Origin: Metellina segmentata
Taxonomy: Eukaryota > Arthropoda > Arachnida > Araneae > Tetragnathidae
Reading direction: 5' to 3'
Assembly (NCBI GenBank): GCA_947359465.1
Contig: OX375878.1
Coordinates: 82,687,627-82,751,626, forward strand
DNA length: 64,000 nt
Made by a program: the position numbers and the translations under genes. Of this stretch, positions 35,300-45,769 are shown piece by piece; within the stretch, counting starts at the first letter, position 1, and every line of letters begins with the position of its first letter. The notes below the pieces were generated by a model. That model ran no database searches. It saw only the letters and a program-made list of their open reading frames with translations, and was not told the origin of the DNA.

Positions 35300-35860
35300 A
35301 AACAGCTCGCTTAACATGGGACGATGTAGGAACTACATATGCCTGTGGAGTTGCTCAACGAACGTCGAATACCATCCTGCACCCGTGAGGACGCGGATGG
35401 AGGAATTGTAGACGAGTTCTATCAGAGTGCAGCGTGGAAGCCGATGAGGATCATTGGAAGAACTTTAATCCACTGTTCAGTGCTATCTCACTTGAATGAT
35501 GGCTTTAATGGGCGGTATTCTACAAGACCGTTACTGGACGGGTGATAATCAGTCTAGATCCATGTGTCGAATAATGCTCGGGCAACTCTGGGGGCCGTTA
35601 TATCAGTTAACGGGTGGCTTCTGGCCACCGGAAAAATCTGTCAAAGATTTTGAAACAGTACATGTAACCTTCAGAGGGAGGTAAAATGCCTATAATATCA
35701 GACTGACTATGGTTGAAACGCGGAGGTACTGACGGAAATGATCCTAAGTGGAATGCTTAAAAATTAATTACATGCTTAAAAAGTTTGAATTTTTGGCAAG
35801 GATCATTTACGTGCCCAAATATTGCAATCCTTATTCATGAAGGGTCAAACAAAACGTTTT
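35300..35860 (-). pseudogene. Gypsy integrase remnant
   Basis: The zinc-binding part SHPGIKATAALIRKRFVWP is followed, after an insertion or diverged patch at 35690-35800, by the catalytic core: LPPSEGYMYCFKIFDRFFRW then PEAT. TDYHPSSNGLVEY contains the third catalytic Glu, and EQWIKVLPMILIGFHAA follows. The stretch with the second catalytic Asp (usually TTD-G-QF) has been deleted between the THG/WI region and TDYHPSS. Several stops occur. The plus-strand frames 35339-35684 are shadows of this gene. Confidence 0.8.
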
Positions 35861-37070
35861 CGAATAAGCGCTGCTGTTGCTTTAATACCGGGATGTGATA
35901 AGCTATGTATGCAATCAAAGACATATATCCTAAATTGTTTTGGAATGAAAGGTCTGACATTTCGAGCGGAAAGATCGCAAATTAGATTAATCTCAGGTTC
36001 AGGTAGTCAAATGTTCTTCAGTTGTAAAGTTCTGTGCGAACTTGCCGTTAATTGCGACAATTAAACGTCTTCGGCCTGAGCATTAGCTATCACAGAAAAC
36101 TGATTACACTGTGGACAGAGATCGCATATATCCGCGAGAGAATATCAGCTGGAACATTTTGCGTATCTGGTAAGTGGGAAATCTCTGTGGTGAACTGAGA
36201 TATAAAATCTCATTGCCTAATTTGGGGTGGAGAACATTCGTCATTTTTTGACGGAAAGATTGTGATTTATGGTCCGTAAAAAGTGTGAATTGATGTGGCT
36301 CCAGCAAATATCGAAAATACTTTATAGAAGAACAGCTCTAAACAGCAACAGCGACAAACAGCTCTCTATCATAAGTACTATAGCATTCTTCGGTAAGAGT
36401 GAGTCTGCGGGAGAAACGTCCCAAGTGCTGCAAACTGTGTTGTGGGACTTGATGGAGGACACCACCAATCGCAAATTCGCTAGCATTGACGTGGAGTGCA
36501 AGTTTGGCAGTTGGAGAAGGGTGCGGCCAAGAGCATTAGCGAGCAGTTCCTAACTACGAGTGAATGCCGCCAAAGCAGAATTTGTCCACTCGATTGGGCA
36601 ATTATCTTTCTTTTTACAATAGCCTTTTAGAAAGTCATGTAAAAATATCTGTGGATCGGCAGCATGATTGAGAAACCTGTGTCCAGAGTATTTCCTTAAT
36701 TGAGAAACTGTTGTCGATTGTATAAAAAACCTAAAATAGCTTTTACTTTATTTGGTAATGGTTTGATGCCAAGAGGAGTTACTAAATACCCTAAGAATTC
36801 CAATTTCGAGACGCCAAATATGCATTTTGATACATTTAATTTAAGGCAGTGTTTATATAGTCGTTGAAATATTTGGCGTAGGTGATTTTCATGTTATTCC
36901 GCTGACGTTGAAAATATTTAAATGGCATCTAAATACACACAGCAAAAAGAAAAACCGTGTAGTATTTCGTGTAATAAAACGCATTAATGTTTGGGGAGCA
37001 TTTACTAAACCAAAACATAGCCTTGTAAATTCAAACAGACCCCACGGTGTTGCCACCGCTGTCTTAGGTG
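35861..37070 (-). pseudogene. Gypsy reverse transcriptase (3' part) and RNase H remnant
   Basis: From 37070 downward: KTAVATPWGLFEFTRLCFG (fingers/palm), then the catalytic box, which reads YLDA at about 36925-36936 where Y-x-D-D is required, so polymerase activity is lost. RQIFQRLYKHCLKLNVSKC and IFGVSKLEFLGYLVTP follow, the thumb and connection region. RNase H remains are seen in FTDHKSQSFRQKMTN and, near the end, DTQNVPADILSRICDLCPQC. Numerous stops and frameshifts occur between. The Tc1 at 37071-38476 separates it from the rest of the polymerase. Confidence 0.85.
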
Positions 37071-38476
37071 CACTGCTGTTTGTAAAAAATGCAAAAACCA
37101 TGAAGGAATCATCCGAATGAAATGAAATTTGCAGGAAATGTCAATTATAGAATTTTATGCAAAGTAGTAAAGTTTCAAAGACACCACGCTTGGGTGGTGT
37201 GAGCAGCGTCTTCTGAACTGATGCTAAAAGCGTATAAATAGAGGGCTGTAGCGGGACGTTGAAAATAGTGCATGGTTATTTTTTAGTGAGACCTAAGTAT
37301 GCCTCCACGACGAAATAAGGTGAAATTACAATAACTTACGGAGTTTGAACGGAGGAGAATCATCGGCGTTCGTGAATGAAAATTTTCCTATCGCGCAATA
37401 GAAACTCATGTGCAGCGGAACAGTTCCACAGTGATGCGAGTTTGGAAGCAGTGAACCGACGAGCACCGGACAACTCGAAAAACTGGGAGTGGAAGACGGA
37501 AGGTGACGTCAGCGCGCGATGATAGACACCTGGTCCACATGGCGGTGAATAATCGTACAGCTTCCTCCAGGCAGTTAGCAGCACTTTAGTCTACTGCTAC
37601 AGGTGTACTAACATCGGCTTCGTCAATTCGCCGACGTCTGCTGCACCGTGGACTGCGTGAAAGGATTCCTTTATACTGGATCCCCCTCACTCCAAACCAT
37701 CGACGGCTGCGTCTGCAATGGACTCATGAGCCCAGAGCCCGGCGGGCTGATTGGCAACAAGTTGTCTTTTCTGACGAATCCCGCTTTGATTTGTGTAACC
37801 ATGATGGCCGCATTCGTGTTAGACGCTATGCCGGTGAATGCTGCCTTCCAGAGTGCGTTATCGAACGTCATAGTGGCCGTACACCCGGAGTTATAGTCTG
37901 GGGGTGCGATTTCAAATCATGGACGATCTTAGCTGCTACGAATTGAGGGTAATCTGAATAGCAACAGGTACGTCCGTGAAGTGCTAGAACCGAAGTCGTT
38001 CCCTTCCTTCAAGGCATCCCTGGAGCTATCTTTCAACAGGAGAATGCAGGCTCACGTGTTGCAAGGAATGTTCGACACTTCTTTTCAGTCCAACACATGC
38101 AACTTCTTTCTTGGCTTGCTTATTCGCCGGATAGGTCGCCTATAGAGCATGTGCGGGATTTGGTTGGTCGGCGTTGAAGCTCGTGATCCGCGTCCTATAG
38201 CTTCAAAAGACGAACTTTGGGTGCGCATACAAACAATATGTAATTCTCTTCCACAAGCAGACATTCAACATCTGTTTCACTTCATGCCACGTCGTATAGC
38301 AGCACTTATCGCAACGCGTGGTGGCTACACCAAATACTGATTTCGGACACTTAATATTGTTTTTTTGCTTTGAACATTTGTTCATTTATCTGCACTAATA
38401 CAAGCAGTTTGTGTATTAAATTTCATTTAATTCTCATGAATCCTTTATGGTGTTGCCTTTTTTACAAACAGCAGTA
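37071..38476 (+). mobile_element. Tc1-like transposon inserted in the gypsy reverse transcriptase
   Basis: The left end CACTGCTGTTTGTAAAAAAT and inverted right end TACTGCTGTTTGTAAAAAAG extend as imperfect inverted repeats for about 60 bp (AACCATGAAGGAATCAT... against ACACCATAAAGGATTCAT...). Length (1.4 kb) and content are those of a complete Tc1 element. The 790-bp element at 58819-59608 belongs to the same family in the opposite orientation. Confidence 0.9.
37299..38340 (+). pseudogene. Tc1-like transposase, near full length but broken
   Basis: The start ATG gives MPPRRNKVKLQ, with a stop soon after. The helix-turn-helix region follows (LTEFERRRIIGVRE, RNSSTVMRVWKQ), then, across frameshifts, SSIRRRLLHRGLRERIPLYW, DWQQVVFSDESRFDLC, YSPDRSPIEHVRDLVGRR, and a C-terminus ending MPRRIAALIATRGGYTKY before TGA. 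The second catalytic Asp in the FQQDN motif is Glu here (codon GAG at 38040-38042). Multiple nonsense codons and shifts are present. The spacing fits DD34E. The family is common in arthropod genomes. Confidence 0.9.
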
Positions 38477-38628
38477 GATATCTGTTGAATCTTCTTAATT
38501 AAGATGTCCGGGGTAGGAAATAAAACGCTGCGGATAACAGAAACATAACCTTTATTAACAGAAACATAAAGAGGGAACATGAAGTTAGTAGGCAGGCGAG
38601 AGAAAGCACATCGTAATAGCCGCCGAGT
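38477..38628 (-). pseudogene. Gypsy reverse transcriptase, 5' fragment
   Basis: SVLFPTPDILIKKIQQIS is alignable to the conserved T-F-S-DL-KAYHQIP block that comes just before the segment resuming at 37070. Upstream residues (RRLLRCAFSRLPTNF) may be a shifted remnant of the preceding fingers domain. It lies between the Tc1 and the hAT-like insertion. Confidence 0.55.
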
Positions 38629-39433
38629 CACTGGCGGATTTCAGGAGGGGCAATCGACTCGATCGCTCCTCCCAAACTCCTGACGAACGCCGACGTTTTT
38701 TCAAATAAATTGTAAAATTGAAAAATCATTAGTGGGAGACTTTGGCTTTGCTCTCCCTCTCTCAGTTTATCCACTGCAACGTTTCTGGTCTTTAATTAGA
38801 GATTACACTGGAAACAGCACGGTTAACTTTATTTAAAAGATAAATTGGAAAATTATTTACAAGTTAAGATTTATTAAGGAGTACGAGGGCACAGCATTAT
38901 TATAAATCGAATCTGCCACGGAGCCATAAGGGTTGCAAATCGGAGTTTCTTAAAGAGCGACCGCTTCCTTCCAATGTTCGTCTCCTCTTATTTGGAGGAG
39001 ATGAGCCCCACTATCATAAGCAAGCATTAGAGACAGCCTCAAACTTTATTAAAACGTACGAAAATCCTTCTCGAGATGTTGCTAGTCAAGTATGTACCAA
39101 GTTGTCAAGTATTATTACCAAGAATCAATCGATTGGAATCGAAACATTATGCTATTCAATTATTGAAACGGTTCAGCTAACTGTTCCCAAATGAATCCCC
39201 TGCATCGATGATGGGGCAAGTCACGTCTGTGATACCAAATGTCCAGAGAAAAGGTTTTCTGAGCCCAAGGTCAAGCCGAGGCCAAGATACAAAAAAAATT
39301 TGGATATGGGACTCTTGATTATTTCAAAAGAAGGCGGAAGGACAGAAATTTCCGAGTCAGAATCAATTAAGAATTTTTAGCCGGTCGACCACAAAATTTA
39401 TTGGTGCTGGAGCTTGTCTGAAAATCCGCCACT
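38629..39433. mobile_element. hAT-like insertion with CACTGGCGGATTT-type ends
   Basis: The left end CACTGGCGGATTTCAGGAGG and inverted right end GAGTGGCGGATTTTCAGAC are similar to the ends of the large hAT at 39839-44279. No convincing 8-bp duplication remains (CGCCGAGT to the left; CAGCCATG or similar to the right). It interrupts the gypsy element between gag and reverse transcriptase. It carries an open reading segment on the plus strand that I cannot identify. Confidence 0.55.
38870..39196 (+). other. Unidentified open reading segment inside a hAT-like insertion
   Basis: About 108 codons are open between stops, without an ATG start. The right part looks protein-like: EFLKERPLPSNVRLLLFGGD, then EPHYHKQALETASNFIKTYE and a run ending SIIETVQLTVPK before TGA. 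It does not match any transposase, gag or polymerase motif I know. It could be part of the element's own lost gene or a captured host exon. Confidence 0.35.
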
Positions 39434-39439
39434 CCAGCC

Positions 39440-39832
39440 ATGACGGATTTCATTCGGTTTATTTTTTATGATGCAAGGGGCAGTGCATTTGCGTGCATTA
39501 TCTCCAAAGCGACGATGGTAAAAAGCATACATCATCGAGTTGAGGTGCAGATGGCCGGCTGAGGGAACCGCTCCAGAATGCTCGACTTGAGCGGAGTTTT
39601 AAGGACAGTTCTTCAACTTTTCGTGCGAGTTCTGTAATTTGCTTTTCGAACCTAGTTGTAGAGGAATAACGGTGAGAGGTCGTGTGATAAACAAAGGGGT
39701 TGGCATCGACACTTCCTCTACCTTATCGACAATTTGTACTAAATTGTCCAGAGTTTCGGAGCTAGAAGACAGAATTCTTTGGATGCGATTAGGCATTCGC
39801 TGTAACCAGAGGCTCTGCAAAAAAATCGTCAC
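39440..39832 (-). pseudogene. Gypsy gag, 3' part
   Basis: The frame reads TIFLQSLWLQRMPNRIQRIL and then LDNLVQIVDKVEEV, a conserved gypsy gag block. After a frameshift come AFYHRRFGDNARKCTAPC and IIKNKPNE near 39440-39530, the usual end of gag, with the first Cys of the knuckle-like motif changed to Ala. It directly continues the gag reading broken at 44288, apart from a one-base change in a T run. Confidence 0.8.
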
Positions 39833-40388
39833 CTAGACCAGTGGCGGATCTAGGGCTGAAGCAGGGGGTGCTAAGCAGGAGCAGGTCAAAACTTCTTCAG
39901 TGTGGAGGGTTGAAGTTTTGGTAATGCATTACAAATCAGTTTCATTAGAAATAAATAATTTACTGTATTTTGTTATCTAACTACTTAATGTAATGAATTA
40001 ATTAGTATAATTAATGAGTCGATTTAATTACACTCTTTTATTGTACATCAATATGTTTTTTATCACAGTCATACAATAAAAAAGTACATATTGCATCATA
40101 TATGAAGTTTACGTCAATTTGACAATCAATTCGTTGTTTTTTATCACAGAGATCATACAATAAAAAGTATTGCAAATGCAATGTAAATCCGATATTAAAA
40201 CATTTAAACTTTTACTTTAGCAAATGTATGTACCAAATTTAATGCAAATAGTATTGTCAAAATAAAATGTATAGAAAGAGTTAATTATAAAGTTATGAAC
40301 ACATGTCCAAAAAGAATTATCCTTGAAAACTAAAGGGGGATTTTGATTTAAAGTGTTATATGATTGCTTTTTAACACAAAATGTTTTA

Positions 40389-41140
40389 CTATTTATCAAG
40401 ATCCCAGTTTTCAAGAATCATTCTTCTTTTGTTTTTACAGAAAATGTTGATTATTTCTTGAATGATTATATCTCTATCTTTACTTATATTTGCGAGTGCC
40501 AGGCCATTTAATCTTCCTTCACCCATTTTGCTTCTCAGATAGTTTTTCAACCTTTTTAAGATGGAAAAAGATCTTTCAGTACTTGCTGTTGTAAATGGAA
40601 TTCTCCCTAAAATTTAGAGAGGCATTGCAATACAATCAGTGTGGCAGGAGGATGACCAATAGACCATTTTTTCGCCACACTTTTAACTTGCTTGCAACTA
40701 AATCAAAACTTGTCGTTCCTTCAATTAGATTCTTGTACTTCTTTGCAGCATTAAAATTTCTGAATCTTCAAAATTTCCCAAGTTTGATGGAATTAGACCC
40801 CTTAAGTGGGAGTACCCCTTGAAAGTCTCTACTTAATCTGGAATCAATTTCCACGATGAAATGATCTACAAGAGGCAGGAAAAATGTGCGCCTAAAGTAT
40901 TCTTCAGTGTCTTCTGATGGAATACTGCCTTTTGTAGTTTGGCGTTTACACGTTCTGGGTGTCGTGATTACGAAACCCAGTCCTTCAGCAACCAGAAGGG
41001 CATTTTGGAAAATGCTGTCGAATTCTAGTTCAGCACTACATTGAATTATGGATCTGATCCCTTAAAGTTCCTAGTATCTCCGATACACTGGTCAATGCAG
41101 ACTATAGGTCCTGTTTAGGGCTTTGAAGTTGTTGACTCAG
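40389..41140 (-). pseudogene. hAT transposase, C-terminal part
   Basis: On the minus strand: VITTPRTCKRQTTKGSIPSE then DTEEYFRRTFFLPLVDHFIV, a conserved block of ZMYM/DUF4371-type hAT transposases. GVLPLKGSNSIKLGKF and the dimerisation domain follow: TASTERSFSILKRLKNYLRS then KMGEGRLNGLALANI. The frame ends NWDLDK with the stop at 40389-40391. Frameshifts occur near 40600 and 40800. This is the 3' exon-like end of the element's transposase. Confidence 0.85.
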
Positions 41141-41160
41141 CCTCAAAGTCAAGCTAAGGC

Positions 41161-42532
41161 GTAGTAATTGTAAACAAGCTAAGGCGTGGTAATTGTAAGT
41201 AGCGTGGTAATTGTAAACAGAAGTTGTAAGTTCAATTTCAATCCCTATTTTCAAACTCTTGATAAAGTAATTAAACATTGTTTACCCTACTAAACCAACT
41301 TGCCACTATTCTGCTTTGATATTTAATTAGTACTAAGATTCCAGAAAAGAAATTTAACACCGTACTCCGCTGTTTACAATTACCCCACGTGTTTACAATT
41401 ACCCCTGAAAGTAGGGGTAATTGTTAACAACGACTTTTTTTCCTCGTGAGATTGAATATTGAATAAGTGACAGCATGAGCAGTAGTCATGGCAGTAGAAG
41501 GAACTCCAATGATATTTTTACTCTTCTAATACCATGTATACAATTACCCCGTTTTGATCTGTACATTTACCAAATACTCCCACTTCTTACCCCAACAAAA
41601 TATAGAGGCACTTGAAAGTTGTATTGATCATCAGATGAACTTCCAGAAATACATAAGAATAAATAATTCGAACATTTACTGAACAAAAAATGTATTCAGA
41701 GTAAAAAAAAAACTAAAAATTTAAAAATACAAACTTTTGTACGAAAAACAAATAAACATTACATTTCTTACCCATTAACAGTGCCCTCAAATTGGAAAAT
41801 TTCTTTATGGCGTTCTTTGCTACAGGTTGAAGTATGTAAAATTTCTTTGACATGGTCTTTGGTAACACAGAATTAGTTTTTTTTTTCAACCACAGCGAAT
41901 TTAGTCGATGTATTTGAGTCCGGTGATCTCAAACTTCTCTTCTGAAACAACATCCACCTTTCATACATACGAAAAATGGGTTTTCTTTCTCTTCCCTCAA
42001 CATCTACAAGTAGAAACGTAGTTGTTTCAATGTCTTCCATGAATGGCTCCAAGATATTTAACTCCCCCTACAAGCTAGTCTTCTATATTTTGCTTAAATG
42101 TTTGGAGAACTTCAAACTCTTCACCGCCAATGTTAGTCAATTCTTTCAATAGTTCATCAACCTCGATGTTCTCGTGTTCTGCTTTCCTTTCCATTTGCTT
42201 CTTTCTTTTTTTTTTTTTTTTTACTTACTTTTGGCTCTTTCACTATTTTCTCACCAGGCTTCCTTTTGTTCTTTTTCTCTTCTGCCTCCTACAAGCGTGA
42301 CAGTATTTGGTCAGTTGTAAGAACACCATGTTTGAAATTTTAGTAAATCAGTCTTCCTGCTACCCAAAAACACGAAAAATGCAATAAAGCGCAATTCAAA
42401 CGTACTAAATACGATTAAATACAAAATTAAACTGGACAACATATTGGTTTTCCATCCAAATTGAACGAAACTATTGGCAAAGTAGTGTTTACAATTACCC
42501 GGTCCCTTGAAAAATATGGGGTAATTGTAAAC
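41161..42532. repeat. Cluster of GTTTACAATTACCCC motifs within the hAT
   Basis: The 15-mer or close variants occur at 41161-41175, 41187-41199, 41205-41219 (inverted orientation), 41372-41386, 41391-41405, 41413-41428 (inverted), 41536-41550, 42487-42500 and 42518-42532 (inverted). Clusters at both edges suggest subterminal repeats of another nested element. On the minus strand between them (about 41790-42300) is a frameshifted coding-like stretch with MEDIETTTFLLVDVEGRERK, PIFRMYERWMLFQKRS and KNKRKPGEKIVKEPKVSK, which I do not recognise. Confidence 0.5.
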
Positions 42533-43236
42533 ATTCAACTGTTGATGCATTAAAGTTCCCAGAAGCAAAAGTCAATGATTTTCCGTTCGATTGAAACATA
42601 ACTGACTGTAGTAAAGAATTGGAACAACATAACTTTCAATATATTAAGGAGGGTAGCAGAAAATGCGACACACAAAAACTTTAAAACCCAAACTTTTCAA
42701 CCGGAAATTTGGGAAAAGAAATGCAAAGATATTTAATTTTAAATTGGATTTTTATGAAAACCAAAATTTACAAGAAATAATTGTACACTATGTCGACAAA
42801 TGAATGTAATTATATTATCTTTGTACTTGTCAGTATGGGTGTGTGTTGGTGGTATGAAAAGTAACTTGCACTGTCAATTTTCTTTCATTCGTTATAAATC
42901 AACAGAATAATTTTTATTCTACGACGAATTTGCATCTGATATGATCATATTCTACCTTTCGCACTTACCGGACGGAGGTGCAGCCATCTATCTATTCACC
43001 AAACGTTTTCGCAGCTACCTTTACTTTAATTTTTCTTTTGAATTTCAATAAAATTATGTTTTAAATTTTTCAATTTTTGCAATATTATGATGAGATGAGC
43101 TGCTGTGCAACAGGTGCTCCGTAATGACAGATCCAGTCCAGTCGTCGCAAGAATACTGCAATTGAGCATAGAATGAAATGTGTCATCCATTTTGTTTCTT
43201 CGCGAAAAGATAGTACTGCGCATGCGTTAAATGTAA

Positions 43237-43392
43237 CTCGCGAGTTAACTCGCCGATTTCGGAGGATCAAAATGTAACACCGAAACGGTAGTTTAAACCA
43301 CGGATCAGGCTTTGTGAATACGATTTTTTCTATAACTCGGGGATTATCGTTGATCCTCGAGTTAACTCGGACTTGTGGATACGGCCGGAACG
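43237..43392. repeat. Small element with GAGTTAACTCG ends
   Basis: GCGAGTTAACTCGCCG at the left and CTCGAGTTAACTCGGACTTG with TATCCAC at the right bracket a non-coding stretch with a GTGAATACG motif. It interrupts the hAT transposase downstream of its LLTFTELLVPV block. It could be a MITE or SINE fragment; the boundaries are approximate. Confidence 0.4.
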
Positions 43393-44050
43393 ACTGGAAC
43401 AAGTAGTTCTGTAAAAGTTAAGAGACTATCATGTCTTTCAACCCATCTTGTAGGACAAAGGTCTTTTAATCTTTTATTTTTGTTTGTTTCCCTGAAGTTC
43501 AGTTTTTTAAGAACATCCATCAGAGCGGAGGCTGATAAAATAGTAGAAACCGTTTCAGTTGTTCCCATAACATTCCTTATTGCAGGAATTTCACAGCTTT
43601 TTGTAATGTATAAAGTTTAAGCTATGAGTAAAACAATGCGAATAAATGGCAAGTGGTTGTTGCGAAATTAAAGCTTGAACGCCTCGTAAATGGCTAGCCA
43701 TGTTGGAACTCTCATCATATAATTGTCCCTATAAGTGTTTGTAGGACAAACCTAGCTTTCCATCTCTTCGTCAATAGCCGTTTTATTTGCTAAACCAGTA
43801 GATGATTTTATTTTGACAAAACTAAGAAATTCCTCTCGGGCAGTGAAATTTTCCAATTCCAGGTATCGGACACAAAATGTTAGTTGCTCTTTCCTACTTG
43901 CATCTGTTGTTCCATCACGTATAATAGAAAAATATTTCGCTTTTTTTTACGGAGTTCGAAACTTCTATGCGCAAAAAATCTCCTCTTTTATCTTGCATGA
44001 TTTCTCAGGAGCGGCGACTGTTGATTCATGTATTTCTCGAATCAGTTAGG
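43362..44050 (-). pseudogene. hAT transposase (DUF4371-type), N-terminal/middle part
   Basis: On the minus strand, KAKYFSIIRDGTTDASRKEQ and LTFCVRYLELENFTAREEFL then SFVKIKSSTGL match the catalytic-domain start of DUF4371-type hAT transposases, with the first Asp in the RDGTTD segment. TKSCEIPAIRNVMGTTETVS and KRLKDLCPTRWVERHDSLL follow. Frameshifts occur near 43640 and 43750 and stops interrupt the reading. It pairs with the C-terminal part at 40389-41140. Confidence 0.85.
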
Positions 44051-44287
44051 TTAATGGGGGTGGGGTCAGCGATTCGATTATTAGGGGCTTGGGAGCGTGT
44101 TCGTCGCTAATTTCCCTCCCCAAGATAAAAGCTCTGGTTACTACGGCCAGAAAACAAAAATTTTTGTCTTTGTATGTGGCGTGTAATAATTGCAATCGTA
44201 AATAAATCTTGAAAATATGAATCATGGGGAGGGGGGCTATAGCCCTCTTAGCCCCCCCCCCCCTATAAATCCGCCACTGACCTATAC

Positions 44288-44655
44288 GGTTGTTGAAGAG
44301 TTCCTTCATCTTGAGAAGAAGCTGGCTGGGGAGCTCGTCTCCCAGTTGAAGGTCTGTCAGCAATTCCTTAATTTTTATATTTTCATAATTCGGAAAGGAG
44401 TCTGTCCAGGAGAGCTTTGAATTTGTTCGCTGCGGAAGGATGTAAGACGACAACGAATACGTGAGTGAGAGTATTTGAGTCCATAGTAGCAACAAGAGCA
44501 CCATGCCGTGTGTCTTCCTTAGTGATTCCACTGTAAACGAACGCATTCTCACATTGCGTTATCCACAGGCGAAAGTTAGATTTCCAGAAGGGAGGGATTC
44601 TCAAGACAATGCGCGATACTTGCGCATGGGGATTCAATCGCATCGTCCGTCATTG
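44288..44655 (-). pseudogene. Gypsy gag, 5' part
   Basis: It begins at an ATG near 44655 in an adjacent frame and then reads FWKSNFRLWITQCENAF, SGITKEDTRHGALVATMD and LHPSAANKFKALLDRLLSEL, shifting to KIKELLTDLQLGDELPSQLL and KMKELFNNRIG. This is the standard gypsy gag order (W-F/L-W, TKY-VV, Y-LK, L-GD-P-Q-L--M). It is cut at 44287 by the large hAT. Confidence 0.85.
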
Positions 44656-44847
44656 TTCTGGCCGAAAGGAAAGGTTAGGAAAGCAAAAAAAAGCAACTGC
44701 TACCAGGGGAGATCCTGGCGAACGTGGATTAGATTTCTTTCGGCAAAGCGAAGAAGAGCACGGGATTCGAATGTAGAACGCTAAGACGATTTATATAGTA
44801 TAAACATAAACATTGCTGGCAAACGCTATAGAGTACGTTCTTTTAAT

Positions 44848-44866
44848 GTCCGATCCGGGGTCCCCA
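44848..44866 (-). promoter_or_regulatory. Candidate gypsy primer-binding site
   Basis: On the minus strand TGGGGACCCCGGATCGGAC starts with TGG and lies about 190 bp upstream of the gag start, as a tRNA primer site should. I could not define the LTR beyond it. Confidence 0.4.
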
Positions 44867-45104
44867 GAGTAGTATGGAGGCCACTATACCGCCTTTTTCA
44901 AGATGGTGGCCGTTTGATAAGGATTCAGGAGGATTACTGATAAGGAATCGAGGGATTGCTGATAAGAAGGGCTGACGTTTGTTTACATTTTGGTGAAGGA
45001 CAAGATGACATCATTTTGTTGACATGTATTGCTGTGGTGATGTATGACTGGTAGAGCCATCTGGTGGTTGGATGAGCGACCCTACTATTAGGAATTAAAA
45101 AAGG

Positions 45105-45220
45105 ATGGATTCGAACGGAAGACCATGGGATCTGGAGTCCAGTGCGCTATCCGTAAGGCTGTAAGACAGATATTTAAGAGTGGTGAATTAATGTAGAGTT
45201 CGTTTTTCTCTGTTTGGGAC
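45105..45220 (-). repeat. tRNA-like SINE head
   Basis: On the minus strand, AAACAGAGAAAAACGAAC and CTACATTAATTCACCACTCT lead into GGATAGCGCACTGGACTCCA and CCGTTCGAATCC (B-box). The same leader and tRNA-like unit occur at 58556 and 61768. The anticodon-like CTCCAGA resembles tRNA-Trp, but the acceptor ends do not pair, so it is a SINE head rather than a working tRNA gene. The conserved SINE tail is missing here. Confidence 0.7.
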
Positions 45221-45769
45221 TTCTGTATATTTTGGAGTTGTGGGATTTTGGTTTATATTTTTATTTTGAATAATTAATTTTCTAACTAATTGTGTTAAGG
45301 TCCTGAACGACTGGTAGCGCGATCTAGCGAGGGGATGAATAATTAAACGTACTTTAGGGAAAATACTATAATATAAAATTAAGGGAACTACGGTACTTTC
45401 TTAAATTAAAGGCTAAATGACTGGTACCGACATTTAGTGGTGGACGAAGTAACAATTAATTAAAAAGGATATATTTGCTAATTGTATTTTAGAATTAAAA
45501 ATGGAAATTTTTTTTAAAGAAAAATAGTACTCTTATGATGAATTTGAACTCAGCTGAAGGCAATTGCGGTCAACCGTTTTTACTCAAGTCCTTTAAGCGT
45601 TTGACCACTTAGAAATTTTTTTGTATTTAAGTTACAATATCCTTTTACGTAGGATACATAATCACAAAGTATCAGATAGAAGCTTCTGGAACTGATAACA
45701 ATTCGACTAAGGATTGAAGTCACTAATAGCAAACAATCTTAAGTAAATGAGAAACTCTGCTATTAAGGG
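45221..45769. other. No feature recognised
   Basis: AT-rich sequence without a domain, repeat end or RNA gene that I can support. Confidence 0.4.

Larger units (their letters stand above)
39839..44279 (-). mobile_element. Large hAT transposon (4.4 kb) inserted in gypsy gag
   Basis: The left end CAGTGGCGGATCTAG and right end, inverted, CAGTGGCGGATTTATAGG are flanked by ACCTAGAC (39831-39838) and ACCTATAC (44280-44287), an 8-bp duplication with one mismatch. The gag reading resumes on both sides. Inside, on the minus strand, are the N-terminal/middle (43362-44050) and C-terminal (40389-41140) parts of a hAT transposase. They are separated by about 2.2 kb that includes repeated GTTTACAATTACCCC motifs and another small inverted-repeat element. 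Confidence 0.9.
35300..44870 (-). mobile_element. Gypsy (Ty3) retrotransposon with three nested DNA elements
   Basis: Reading right to left, gag starts near 44655, resumes at 39832 after a hAT insertion, and ends with a zinc-knuckle-like block near 39440. Reverse transcriptase appears at about 38620-38477, resumes at 37070 after a Tc1 insertion, and continues through RNase H to integrase, ending near 35300. A candidate primer site lies at 44848-44866. Without the insertions the remnant would be about 3 kb, so it also carries internal deletions, notably most of the protease. Strand, order and frame continuity across the insertions show that it was one element. Confidence 0.85.

Noticed and set aside
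35339..35684. Two plus-strand frames as genes
   Set aside because: The minus strand here encodes a recognisable gypsy integrase; the plus frames are its shadows.
45108..45178. Functional tRNA-Trp gene
   Set aside because: D-arm, anticodon-like and T-arm motifs are present, but the acceptor stem does not pair, and the unit shares a leader with SINE copies at 58556 and 61768.
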